A DNA stretch of 64,000 nucleotides from Turnera subulata (Eukaryota > Streptophyta > Magnoliopsida > Malpighiales > Passifloraceae). Shown here in pieces: positions 1 to 10,105 of the stretch. Under the pieces are notes generated by a model. It worked only from the letters and a program-made list of their open reading frames with translations, had not been told where the DNA came from and did no database searches. Positions within the stretch are counted from its first letter, which is position 1, and each line of letters opens with the position of its first letter. The DNA is taken from contig JAKUCV010006784.1 in the NCBI GenBank assembly GCA_028386065.3, positions 197,614 to 261,613 on the forward strand, read 5' to 3'. The position numbers and the translations under genes were made by a program.

Positions 1-645
1 TACGGGTGCTTAACAAACCGTTACAACCTAGGAATTCTAGTCACAAGAATCCTAAACCCTGAAAGTTCAAGTCACATGAACTTCAGCTCTCTTGCTTGAA
101 GATACCTCACTTCAAGACTTCTCACACAAGAAGATATACCCCTCTTCTTATGAATCTAACCAAGGGAACTAACCTCCCTCAAGGTATATAACAACACAAT
201 AATCACTCAAACAAGAGGTCTCTCTCAAAGAGCAGGTGTGAGTGTACAAATGAAGCTCTAAAAGGCAACTCTCAAATCCTCAATAGGATATTGGCTCAAC
301 AAAGATTGATTTGAATGTATGAGATGAATGCATGTAAGTAGAGAGTTGATTCAATTTGAAACAGAGCTAAAAATGCTCAATTTATAGCTCTGTAAAGTTA
401 TAGAGCCGTTTTAAATCCACCCAAAAACAATCTTAAACAAAACATAGTGGGTGCTGAAAAGGTGTCTGCTATAACGGCAAAACATCGATGTTTTCCCTTT
501 AAACATCGATGTTTTAGCCAGCAATTTTAAATTATTGCTCCAACGGCTAGTAGAACATCGATGTTTGTCTGAGCAACTTCGATGTTCTCAGATACAACAT
601 CGATGTTCTCAAATACAACATCGATGTTTTTTGGCTTCGCAAAAA
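1..645 (+). mobile_element. Partial LTR of the palindrome-array family (cut by window edge)
   Basis: Position 1 aligns with about 42517 of the solo LTR at 42321-44049 and the match continues (same order of landmarks: GTGCTTAACAAACCGTTAC, the AAGATATACC block, the ACATAGTGGGTGCT block) into an AACATCGATGTT array. After about 645 similarity is lost, so the 3' end is missing and the 5' end lies outside the window. It has no coding capacity. Confidence 0.8.
481..628. repeat. AACATCGATGTT palindrome array, short version
   Basis: Perfect 12-bp palindromes begin at 481, 502, 554, 596 and 617; a sixth at 575 has one mismatch (AACTTCGATGTT). Starts 554, 575, 596 and 617 are each 21 bp apart, and 481-502 is also 21 bp. 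The distance 481 to 554 is 73 bp, the same unit length as in the large array at 42984-43743. Confidence 0.93.
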
Positions 646-659
646 TATGAAGAAAAAGA

Positions 660-1500
660 TTAGGAGGGGCAGCCCGTCGGGTATGTTCTGATGTATGTAG
701 TACTTGAATATTTTAAGGGGTATATTGAATATTTTCTGGTCCAGGCAGGTCACACTTCATATGCAGCATAGTACTACATAATTGAGGCAGCTCAATTATT
801 CAGCCGCCTTCTCTTGTGTTACCCGTGACTTACCAGTATTTTGAATGCCTATTTAAACCTTACTTCATCTACTTCCATGCACACCACCATCTCTTGTAAA
901 CACACACAACTCCAGCTTTCTTCCTCGTTTTCATTTCTGCAAACCTACACACACAAAACCAATCAAAACCAAAATAAAACACCATCCACCAACCAGAAAT
1001 CGCCACGTCATCACCACCTCACCCATCGCCTTCCTCACCTCCCCTGCCACTGTTCACACGTTAGTGAACCGCGCCGCCTCATAGTCCACCACCCCCGCCA
1101 TCGTCTTCCTTGCAGCGTCGCCGACCTGACGCAACTTTCGCCGCCCGAATCCGTCGCCCGCTGTGAACCCGACGGGCTGCCCCTCCTCTTGCTTGCTTCG
1201 ACCACCGCAGCTGCTTCGTCACACAATAGACCATCTAGTCGATACATCGTAAAAATTACCTAGATGGTCAACAAGCGGATCTATCAGTCCGCGTTCATAT
1301 CCCGGAATTATTCCCAAATTTGCTGGTCTAGGCCAATCTCATCATAGGATGGCCGTATTATTAATTCCGCAGCAAACAAAACACATGGAAATTCATTGAT
1401 TGTAAAACTTTCTGATTTTTCAATGAATGATCCAATAAATTTCGTGCATCATTATTAACCCGGGATGGCCCATCCGGTCATGCCATACAATAAATCCATG
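660..1500 (+). mobile_element. Degenerate LTR-like sequence
   Basis: The stretch at 700-745 (AGGGGTAT..., TATTTTCTGGTCC) resembles the U3 of the LTRs at 41459 and onward (GGGGTATCAG, TATTTTCTGGTCCGGACC). It is followed by a GC-rich part at 1000-1220 with CCCCTGCCACTGTTCAC, also found in those LTRs at 42070. The open frame at 841-1263 lies across this non-coding material and I do not call it a gene. No intact LTR border is visible. Confidence 0.5.
1229..1269. repeat. 10-bp-stem hairpin
   Basis: GACCATCTAG at 1229-1238 pairs perfectly with CTAGATGGTC at 1260-1269 across a 21-base loop. A second stem, GCGGA/TCCGC, follows at about 1274-1291. It lies just before the hairpin series that begins at 1503. 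Confidence 0.75.
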
Positions 1501-1917
1501 AACCAACTTCAAGTTGGTGCCAGCTTCAGGCTGCACAAGCTGTGTATCTAAACACTTAAAATTGCTAGCTTCAGGCTAGTACATTCCAGCTTCTGGTTGG
1601 ATATGTTAAGTTTCAATTACTCAACTGCTAGCTTCAGGCTGCAATACATGTGTCAATATTAGGCTTATTCTTGCCACTCATGTAGGAAAAGATCAGAATT
1701 ATTGGACAATAATTAAAGCAGTGGCAGACATTTCCAAAAGCAAATCCTCGAGGATTGTAAAGCTTTGAAAAATCTTCTGGATCTTTTCGGGGACACCTGG
1801 CTATCTATGCTCAGGCTATAAGACGGGGGAAGGATTACATGGGAAGATACAGGAAAACTTATAGATATAGAAAAATTCATCAAAGCAAAGAAACAGAAAA
1901 ACTCAACCAAGACAAAA

Positions 1918-2601
1918 ATGCCTTCCCCAGCTACTGTTTTCTTTGTTGAGGGTGCCTCACTAGGCAGAAGAAATAGATTGGCCTATAGCATGGTAAATGA
2001 ACAACAAAAGGAACTGCCTAATGAGCTAGCAAGAATCCCACGTTTGGTTTTCGTAGATGAGCTATACTCGTCTAGGTTCTTTGTGACTCCAATGGAAGAA
2101 ACTTTCTTCCTGGAGGACCAAGGCAATCTCAGGACAAATTTTTATGGCTCAACTAACTCTATAATGTTTTTCATAACTGCAAGGATGCAGGAATTTCAGC
2201 TAGAGCCTTCATGTCAAATTTTAAATCAAAGCAGTTATTATCAGGTTTCCATGATGGCTCGGAGCGTCCCAAGGGTGACTAGATTACCACCTACATGGTC
2301 TAAGGTACGACTTTTATTGTGGAATTGCAGGGGTATAGCAAGAAGGTCTCAAGACTTTGTGCGTACCTTAAGGGATCTGAAGAATCAGTACAAGCCTAAC
2401 ATGGTACTGATTACTGAGACTTTGTGGCAAGCAGGAGAGAATCATGGTGTGATTCCACTTCGTTTTCCTCCAACGAATCGGTTTGAGATACTTAGAGAAA
2501 ACAACAGGGGTGGTATGTGGTTCTCCTGGAACGACAGTGTTAGGGTCAACATTAATGGTGAGGCTCAGAGTTTCAGGATTAATGTTGAACCCAACAGATA
2601 G
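1918..2601 (+). CDS. aORF1, retroelement-associated protein with LINE endonuclease-like C-terminal half (intact copy)
   Basis: A 227-residue uninterrupted ORF and the only intact copy of a family also found on the minus strand at 46476-47159, 51754-52429 and 59593-60276. Residues 1-114 (conserved PRLVFVDELYSSRFFVTPME at 41-60) resemble nothing I recognise. Residues 130-222 resemble the start of the exonuclease-endonuclease-phosphatase (EEP) fold of plant LINEs: LLLWNCRG ending at 139, the TET motif at 166-168 whose Glu would be the metal-binding residue, and GGMWFSW at 198-204. The later catalytic residues (Asp/Asn pair and terminal His) are absent, so nuclease activity is unlikely. A CAA-rich leader precedes the ATG. 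Surrounding LTR sequence seems to lie on the minus strand, which keeps the antisense arrangement seen in the other copies. It could instead be a domesticated host gene fragment. Confidence 0.6.
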   Translation: MPSPATVFFVEGASLGRRNRLAYSMVNEQQKELPNELARIPRLVFVDELYSSRFFVTPMEETFFLEDQGNLRTNFYGSTNSIMFFITARMQEFQLEPSCQILNQSSYYQVSMMARSVPRVTRLPPTWSKVRLLLWNCRGIARRSQDFVRTLRDLKNQYKPNMVLITETLWQAGENHGVIPLRFPPTNRFEILRENNRGGMWFSWNDSVRVNINGEAQSFRINVEPNR

Positions 2602-3399
2602 ATTACTTGTTTAAACATATGTTTGAGAACCATTCCTCTTTGAATGTTCTCCAGTTATGGATCTATTTTTGCAATAATAATATGCATGTTTACTTTGAGC
2701 CTTTTCCATTTATTATCTCATTTACGCTCACAGGCACAAATAATTATGTTGTTTTATTCGCTTCAGGGAATAAATCTGAGTCAATTCATTTGGGAACCAT
2801 AATAATTCATTTTATTACTGGGGGTGTCTGTACTCGCGTAAATATACGATCTTCTAGATCATATTAAAACATGCGTTCTTCAGGAACATATTCGAATTTA
2901 TGCTCTTCTGGGGCGTGTTAATCATTTTTTTTATTATTTCGAGATGTCATAATATGTTATATTGACATCCACACACATATAATTCTCTCCCTGTGGATGC
3001 CAATTTTGCATTGTCTTCGAGACTAATGCTTCAGGCATTATTCTAAGAAACAATTATAAAGTACTGAAAAGTAAATAAAATAAATTGCAATGCGTAATAA
3101 TTTAAACTGAACATAAAAATAAATTGAATATAAAATAAATTGCTCCTTCAGGGTAAGCAAGTATAATATCCACCTTCTGGTGGTGATATAATTTCCATCT
3201 TCTGGTTGTAATAGTATTTATTTTTGATTTCCATTAAAGGATCTGCAGGACGGTAAGACTTCCAGTCTTCGTTATATTTTCTTTTATTGAGTTTGCTGGA
3301 CTCTTATATTTAGTCTTCCGGACTATTATCATGTAAATTCCTGTCCGCATTTAATACCCATAATAAATTTCTTCTGGAAATTGTAAGGGCCTCCCATTC

Positions 3400-3770
3400 A
3401 AATAACATAAATAAAAACTTAATTAAAATAAATAATCAACGACTTTTTATTAATTACCCCAATTAAAATAAATGACAGGAAAATAAAATTGATGGACCTT
3501 GTACGAGCCCAAGCAAAATATAAATAAAATTAAAGGCAAGGTAATTAAATACAATGGGCCCTTTTATAGCCCAATTAAAATTAAGTTGCTGAAAAATTAA
3601 TGCAATGGGCCTTTTTATTAATTAGCCCAATAAAAATTAAATTATCGCAAATTAAATACGATGGGCCTTACACGAGCCCAATTAAAACGTAAAGAAATAG
3701 GCGGCTTAGCCGGCCATTAAATGAATAATGGGACTTTTTAATAGCCCAATCGGAATTTAAATTAAAAAAA
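3400..3770 (-). repeat. GGGCC/AGCCC repeats in retroelement sequence
   Basis: The phrase (A/C)ATGGGCC...(A/T)AGCCCAATTAAAAT recurs with variations at about 3490, 3555, 3604, 3660 and 3727. Each copy pairs GGGC with GCCC around an AT-rich loop. The reverse complement resembles the GGGC-TTTGA-GCCC hairpins of the LTR fragment at 11205, which supports a minus-strand LTR of that general type here. Confidence 0.55.
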
Positions 3771-3909
3771 ACAGAAAAATATGCTTACTCGATGAATCTT
3801 TCAGCAATAACATATATAATACGCTTATACGATAAAGGCGGCTTAGCCGGCCAATAAATAAATATAATAAATATAACGGCCTTCCGGGCTTATATAACGG
3901 TCTTCCGGG

Positions 3910-5100
3910 GTGTCAAATTCCGGCCAAAATCACTATTCACGGTCGCCGGAAATTTCTACTCACCCTGCCGGATTATTTTGCCGAGGCATCAAATGCCGGC
4001 CAAACACTTCTGGGTTTGCCGGATTCCGACCAAAATCATTATTCACGGTAGCCGGAAAATACTATTCACATGACCGAAATTACTGTTCACGAAGCCAGAT
4101 TTACTATTCATCGCCGGATTCCGGCCAAACACTATTCATAGGCCAAAAACTAATTTCCAGGACTCACCGTGAGTTCACAATACATTCAATTCCCAAGATC
4201 AACACTAATTAAACATTCAATCACTCAAAAATAACATTATTTACACATTAATATATTCGTTTAGGACAAAATTGAGAATATAAATTACTTAAGGACTGAA
4301 TTGCAGGGACTTACCTGCATAAAACGAAAACGTCAGGGACTAAACTGTTAACTGGGGTCATCTCCTTCCTTGGGCTGCAGATCGGCAAGGCTGAGACGGG
4401 GCTCGTCGAACCGGCAAGGCGAGCAAGCGACGCGAAGAGGAGGTGCGGCACGGCGCGAGAAGGCGGGGAGGTGGAGAAGTGGCCGGCAGCGGCTGCAGCG
4501 AGGGGCGGCACAAATGGATCCACCCAGCCGGGTCGCTGTTCGTGGGAGGAAACGGCGGCAGCATGGGCACGCCTGAAGAGGTAGAGGCGACGGGCGAGAC
4601 GGCGAGGTGGGCTGGAGTAGAGCGGCGACGTCGCGGTGGGCAGTGGGGGTGGCGGCTCGTCGCGTGAGGTAGACCCGTCTTGCCACGCGGGTCAGCGGGC
4701 ATCGCGGCGGGTCTGTGGCCTTTAGCGGCGCGTCAAGCGGCGGATGCGGGCGGGGGTGGCTTCATCCGGTCGGCGACGGAGTGGGGAGCGTGCCGGAGTG
4801 GGTGGTGGCATGAACGGCGGCGTGGAAGGCTCGACAGTGAACAGTGACAGTAGAGGGTGGCCGACTATTCATGTTCGTGTTTCTTCTCCTTTTTTCCTTC
4901 AATTTTTCTTCTTTCTTTTCTGCTTTGAATCAAAAACCGGGTAGAGAACGTTCTTGCTGATAACGTATTATGAATAAAAGAGGAAGAAGGAGAAATTTGA
5001 GGAGGAAATGGTTTTTCCGGTGAACTCCGGCGAGGCTCCGGTCACGGGTTTCATTACCCGATTTCAGTTTTCATTCCACTTTCCATTTCTGATTTACACA
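3910..5100 (-). mobile_element. Minus-strand LTR-like sequence with GC-rich block and splice donor
   Basis: Read on the minus strand this runs through an A/G-rich part (4920-4870), a GC-rich part (4860-4380) and then CAG|GTAAGT at 4317-4309, the order seen in the LTRs at 20844 and 41459. CGGCGAGGCTCCGG-type phrases at 5020-5045 also recur in those LTRs. Several overlapping GC-rich frames here are not convincing genes. I could not find borders. Confidence 0.45.
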
Positions 5101-6152
5101 TATTTATAATAAGTGGGAATATAGTATAGTGTATGTATTTTGTATGTATCACAATGACATACATATATGTATTTATACATTATTTTATAACAATTTCAAC
5201 ATTTTAATACCTTAATTTGAACCGGTTTCTTAATGGAAGGTGGTGATGGTGACACGTGGTTTCATCCAAAGCCATCCAAATTATTTTCTAATTTTAGAAA
5301 AAAAAAAAGAGCAAACTCTCACTCTCCCCGATCACCCACCCCCGGCTCTCCCCCCCTCCTCCTCCCCCCCCTCACCTCAGGTTCAACCATTCATGGCCAA
5401 GCCTAGAAACTACTATCACCTCCTCCTAGAAACACCGCAACCAAAACCCATATGATACCCATTTAATCAGTGAAAAAGGATGAAGAAAAGACTGCAAAGC
5501 AGGAATCTGTAACAATCCCATTAATTAGGTGGGGGAATTACGAATCCAAAGTTGTTTTTTCATCAATTTACATCTTCCATATTTAACACTCCAAAGCAAA
5601 CCAGAGTAAGAAGTGAATAAGAGGTGGAGGATGGTGTGGTGGTAGTTGAGGCGGGCTGTGCGGTGGGGAGAGATTTTTTTTTTTTTTTTTGTTAGAGAGA
5701 TGAGAGTTTTTTTTGTTTTCTTTTTAATTAGAAAGTGTTTTGAATGGCTTTGGATGAATTCACCACCATCCTTTAAAAAGACGGTTGAGGCTGATGTGGT
5801 TTCAACTCAAGGTATTAAAATGTCGAAATAATAGAATGTAGGTGGTAAAATACCGGTTTTTTTAGTTGGGGTGTCAATTTGTTTTTAAAACAATGTTGAT
5901 GTAGGTAAATTCTCAACAAAAAAAAAATGTTGATGTAGGTAAAATGTATTTAACCCTGGATTAGAGTATATATGTATAGTGGGCTGTGAGTTGTTGTCAT
6001 TGTTGTTTTTTAAAATTCTCCAGATCATAACCAAATCATCACTCATTGAATATTCTAATCTTTGTATGCATACAAGTTGGTAGGTAAGTTTTTTTAAGAA
6101 AAATAATTAAAAAATCTATGGAAGCTGATGGGACTAGTCCGAGTGGTAGATG
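5101..6152. other. Intergenic sequence, no gene found
   Basis: AT-rich DNA with TATGTATGTATT-like runs at 5120-5180, a C-rich run at 5335-5375 and a T16 run near 5675. Frames are short and cross homopolymers. Nothing convincing is present. Confidence 0.6.
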
Positions 6153-6160
6153 ATTTGATC

Positions 6161-6742
6161 TAGACCTGGCAATTCGTGTTGTCGTGTCGGGTTCGTGTCG
6201 GGTTGAACAGGTATTCGGGTTTCAAATCTTCAACCCGACCGGACCCATTTAATAATCGTGTCGTGTCGTGTCCGACCCGTTTATTATCGTGTCGGGTTCG
6301 GGTTGACCCGCGGGTTACCTATTAAGTCTAACAAGCCTAAAAATTAGTTTAAAATTTTTTTATTTTGCGTATTTTTTGAGCAAATAGGTATATAATTAGA
6401 TTTTTTCATATATTAAAGAAAATTATAAATTGTAGAATCATAATATAATAATATTTTAAAGCATTTATAGAAATATTTTTGGATAATTTTAGTAACTTTA
6501 GCCTTAAATATTGAATAAGTCTTATATTAAATCAGTAAAATATCTATATCCTAAATATAATCGGGTCACAAACAGGTACCTATCGGGTTGGCGGGTCAAC
6601 CCGCGACCTGACCTGCTAATTTTCGTGTCGTGTCGGGTCGGCCCATTTAACTAAACGGGTTGAAAATCTCTGACCTATACCTGCTAATTTCGTGTCGGGT
6701 TCGTGTCGGGTTGTCGTGTCACTACCCGTTTTGCCAGGTCTA
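6161..6742. mobile_element. Non-autonomous hAT-type transposon (MITE)
   Basis: Terminal inverted repeats TAGACCTGGCAA (6161-6172) and TTGCCAGGTCTA (6731-6742) are perfect. They are flanked by a perfect 8-bp target duplication ATTTGATC at 6153-6160 and 6743-6750, the hAT hallmark. Subterminal regions are packed with GTGTCGGGT and its complement (for example 6175-6310 and 6595-6720), presumably transposase-binding repeats. The centre is AT-rich and non-coding. Confidence 0.93.
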
Positions 6743-6750
6743 ATTTGATC

Positions 6751-7350
6751 CGGTTTAAACAATTTTCAAAAAAAAACTTGGATAGGAGGATCAAAATTAT
6801 GAAGTTCAAATAATACAGGGACTAATTATATTTTAACCCTAACCTCGGCAGGGAGGTGCAAATAGAATTGAAGAACTTAACTTTTGGAATTAATCAAGTA
6901 GCTGTATAGGTCTGGAAATGAGAAAAAATTGCCCACAAATTTTATTGGAACTTTATTGGCTTATAGATTGTTTTCGCCACATCACTTGCATGTAAAGAAG
7001 GTGGCTTTCCCTAAGACAGGAGAATAAAAAAGCCACTAACAAGAGACTTTACCTTTGGCTGCACTCCACTTTATTCAAAGGCCAACAAAACAGAAAAAAA
7101 AAAAGAGACAAAGCTTAGGTGTACTAAAGAACTTTACTACAGGTTCTCCAGGTTAGAGAAATTCCTATTCACCCAACTATTATTGTTTTGCTACCATTTC
7201 TTCCCAGTTATGTCTGCTCAAGAACAAATTAATTAAAGACATGAGTGCCATTGTTTATACTTTATTGTAGCATTCTGTTCACAGGTGGTCTGATTTTCCA
7301 TATTCTTTGCAGTGAGCAACAGACCAAGGAAGATCAGAACAGAAAATTAG
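6751..7350. promoter_or_regulatory. Upstream region of the DUF247 gene
   Basis: No ORF is present. TATTCTTTGCAG at 7301-7312 is a good 3' splice site 38 bp before the ATG, so a leader intron is possible; I could not choose its donor. No clear TATA box was identified. Confidence 0.4.
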
Positions 7351-8619
7351 ATGGCAGGATCTCCTGAATTTCCAGGGGAGGCATGGCTGACATCCATCAA
7401 GATAGAGCAATCCAAGAAGCCACTGTCAAACTGGAGCATCTGGAGGGTTCCAAATAATCTCAGGAACCTAGACGAAGATGCTTACATCCCTCACCTCATA
7501 TCAATAGGGCCACTCCACCATGGAACAAAGAATGTGCTAGCCATGGAGTCTCACAAGCTTCACTACATGCTGGCACTTCTTGACAGAACCCCTGACCCAG
7601 TAAAAGCTGTGGATGATTGTGCCAAGGCCATCCAAAGATTCGACAAACACATACGGGCTTGCTATGCAGAACCCATCAGCTTCACTGAGAGTGATTTTGC
7701 TAAGATGTTGTTTGTTGATGGATGCTTCATCATTGAGCTTTTGATAAGGTACTCCATGAGGAATCTTGGATTGCAGGAGGATCCTGTGCTTACAACCTGG
7801 ATGGTTTCTACCCTCAGGAGGGATCTGGCCTTGCTGGAGAATCAAATCCCATTCTTTGTTCTTGAATGGCTGTTCAAGGTTATAATGATGCCTAGTGCCA
7901 TTGGCAGGTCACTGGCTGCTCTCCCTGAGCTTGCATTTGGTTTCTTCAAGCCGGTCTTGTTTATGAAGAAAGAAAAATTTGGGGTCAGCAAGAGGACTAT
8001 TACTCATCTTCTGGGTCTAATACATGACTCTTGTTTACCACCATCTAGAGGAAGGGATCCCAAAGGCAAAAGAGCATGGCAGTTCATGCATTGTGCAACA
8101 GTTCTAAGTAAAGCCGGGATTGAATTCGAAAAGGACACCTCGAAAGATCTATTCGACCTCAAGTTCGAAAGAGGAATCCTGAAGATCCCACCACTGCGCA
8201 TCCATGATTCTACAGTTTCTCTCTACAGGAACCTCATTGCTTATGAGCAAAGGTTCCAGGGTAGTGCACAGTACATCACCTCTTATTTCATACTCATGGA
8301 TCATCTCATAGACACACCAAAAGATGTGGAGCTGCTGGTGCAGAAGAGGGTGCTGGAAAATGACTGGGGCGGGTGGGAAGAAGTCTCGGATCTGTTCAAC
8401 AGTATCTGCAAGCAGGTTGTTGTGCAGGAGTTTTACTATGCAGGATTGTGTGAGGAAGTTAATCAACACTACAACACGGAATGGTATAGATATAAAGCAG
8501 ATTTTAGAAGAGATCACTGCACAAATCCATGGACAATCATATCGCTCATTGCTGGTTCTGTGCTTCTTGTGCTGACTGCATTGCAAACTGTGTACTCGGT
8601 GCTTGGTTATTACCAATGA
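7351..8619 (+). CDS. DUF247 family membrane protein
   Basis: A single-exon 422-residue protein, the usual size for plant DUF247 (UPF0481) proteins. Family signatures appear in order: the N-terminal RVPNNLR and YIPHLISIGPLHHG (residues 32-58), the FVDGCFIIELL block near 127, DLALLENQIPFFVLE near 158, and the late ERGILKIPPLRIHDSTVSL block followed by LIAYEQ. One C-terminal hydrophobic segment at about 393-417 precedes a four-residue tail, as expected for a tail-anchored member. The biochemical role of the family is unknown; some grass members act in self-incompatibility, which cannot be assumed here. The ATG is followed directly by family-like sequence, and no upstream in-frame start is needed. 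The gene looks intact, with no frameshift or stop, and lies between transposon insertions. Confidence 0.93.
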   Translation: MAGSPEFPGEAWLTSIKIEQSKKPLSNWSIWRVPNNLRNLDEDAYIPHLISIGPLHHGTKNVLAMESHKLHYMLALLDRTPDPVKAVDDCAKAIQRFDKHIRACYAEPISFTESDFAKMLFVDGCFIIELLIRYSMRNLGLQEDPVLTTWMVSTLRRDLALLENQIPFFVLEWLFKVIMMPSAIGRSLAALPELAFGFFKPVLFMKKEKFGVSKRTITHLLGLIHDSCLPPSRGRDPKGKRAWQFMHCATVLSKAGIEFEKDTSKDLFDLKFERGILKIPPLRIHDSTVSLYRNLIAYEQRFQGSAQYITSYFILMDHLIDTPKDVELLVQKRVLENDWGGWEEVSDLFNSICKQVVVQEFYYAGLCEEVNQHYNTEWYRYKADFRRDHCTNPWTIISLIAGSVLLVLTALQTVYSVLGYYQ

Positions 8620-9419
8620 GTTTGTTTGGGCTTGTATTTTGCTCTATCTACCAATTTAATGTTCACTTTCATTAACTCTTCCTCATTCAAACATAAAATG
8701 AGATTACTAGTCAGCATATTATGGGGTCTTGATTGATAAGGATTTACAGTGGTACTTCTTCAGAACTCTCACCCTATTGGCCCCGTGCTTTAGCCTATGA
8801 CACTTTCATGTTTGGTCGGATATAACCAGATGTAAAGTAGTGACATAGAATAGACCTCATTTTACGTGTCTGTTCAAAAAAAGAATAGACCTCATTTTTA
8901 TGATTAATTCCATTTCATTACTTCCAATTATTTCAGACACGTAAAATTATTTGAAAATAAATACTTCGTAGAAGATTAGACTGGGCTGCTCAGAAGTTGG
9001 GTTGTGTGGGGTTAGACAGGTAGGTACCGAATTTGACTGCACATTGGGTCTGCAAAATTACACAATATATCTAAAACCAATCATGCTTTAAAAATAGGTG
9101 AAATGTTTACTTTTATACCCTCCAGCTTCCATTGTTATTTTTTACTTTTCTTCCCATTAGCTTCAGCGTTATTAATGCATTTCATTTTTCAATTCTATCA
9201 AACCTAAAATGGCATTACTTAATTGAACTTTTTTAGTTGACAATTTTAATCTTTTGAGAAATATTGGAAACCAGAATTTATGAGCCACATTTAAATGTGT
9301 TGAGAGCAGGGATAGTCATTAGTACAACATTATTGTTAAGAAAAATCCGAAATGGTATAAGACCAGTTGACTTTTCTTTAATTTGATTAATGCTTATGTG
9401 ATACTCCATGCATGTGTAG
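8620..9419. other. Intergenic sequence 3' of DUF247
   Basis: AT-rich, no gene. GAATAGACCTCATTTT occurs twice (about 8847 and 8883), and TTTTACGTGTCTG (8861) has its reverse complement CAGACACGTAAAA at about 8935, suggesting a small degenerate inverted-repeat insertion. AATAAA-like signals are too common here to choose a poly(A) site. Confidence 0.5.
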
Positions 9420-9540
9420 GAGCTATTTTTGTGCCCATCTTTCGAGTTTAGCATTGCCAGAAAACATGCATGGAGCTATTTTTTGTGCCCATCTTTGGAG
9501 TTTAGCATCGCCAGAAAACATGCATGGAGCTATTTTTTTA
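9420..9540. repeat. 53/54-bp tandem duplication
   Basis: Units begin with GAGCTATTTTT at 9420, 9473 and 9527, the last one partial. They contain GTGCCCATCTTT and CCAGAAAACATGCATG with few differences. The frame running through it is a consequence of the repeat, not a gene. Confidence 0.9.
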
Positions 9541-9704
9541 TGGCGGCAGTTCTCCAAGTTTAATTATTTGCGAACCTATAAAATTAATTATATTAGAAAA
9601 AAACTATTTATGTGTAATAATTATCCAAATTTACTATTTAACTATTAGATCAAACTGGAAGGGAAACAGGGTTCTTTAGATTCATCATATCCTTATGTAT
9701 TTAT

Positions 9705-10105
9705 CAGTGTTATCAGAACCAGACTAGACCAGCCAATTCAACCAGTTGGACCGTGATTCGGGCGCCATATTGGGTTTTTAGGGTAGTTGGACCGGACAAG
9801 ACATTGACTTGGGAAAATCGGATGACCCGGCCGGTTTTTATTGACCCGGTCGACCAGTGATCCAGTTGCGTCATTTTTAAATCATAATTATCCTAAACTT
9901 TTTTAGTGTTTTTCCTATTTTTAATACAAAATAGCTTTTTTGAATGAAAATTTTGTATTTTTAGACTTTATATTTATTTTTAGTTTATACTATAGATAAA
10001 TATGAATAAACCATGGTTCAATTCAGGTTCGAAGCCGATCTGACCAATAAACCATGATTCGGGACCCTTTTTGGGTTACTGTCCGATCCAGTTCTGATAA
10101 CACTG
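9705..10105. mobile_element. Second hAT-type MITE
   Basis: Perfect 15-bp terminal inverted repeats CAGTGTTATCAGAAC (9705-9719) and GTTCTGATAACACTG (10091-10105) lie inside an 8-bp target duplication GTATTTAT (9697-9704 and 10106-10113). The 401-bp element is non-coding; its arms carry GACCGG/CCGGTC-type repeats. It is unrelated in sequence to the element at 6161. Confidence 0.92.

Larger units (their letters stand above)
1503..3890. repeat. Series of small hairpins with loop C-TTCNR-G
   Basis: About fifteen inverted repeats share a pentaloop TTC-N-(A/G) closed by a C-G pair, but nearly every stem is different. Clear cases: CCAAC/GTTGG 1503-1517, CAGC/GCTG 1521-1533, CTAGC/GCTAG 1565-1579, TCCAGC/GTTGGA 1585-1601, TAGC/GCTG 1629-1641, GATC/GATC 2848-2860, GTTC/GAAC 2875-2887, GCTC/GGGC 2902-2914, GTC/GAC 3013-3023, TAATGC/GCATTA 3024-3040, a bulged stem 3140-3160, CCACC/GGTGG with outer ATAT/ATAT 3166-3189, AAGAC/GTCTT 3255-3269, TAGTC/GACTA 3311-3325, AATTTC/GAAATT 3366-3382 and GGCC/GGCT 3878-3890. 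The coding block 1918-2601 interrupts the series. Read on the minus strand, as the surrounding LTR appears to be, the loop is YNGAA. Confidence 0.8.

Noticed and set aside
841..1263. 140-residue plus-strand frame
   Set aside because: It covers degenerate LTR sequence, has no family features and is overlapped by an equally open antisense frame.
1918..2601. Calling aORF1 an active LINE endonuclease
   Set aside because: Only the first third of the EEP fold is present and later catalytic residues are missing; no reverse transcriptase follows.
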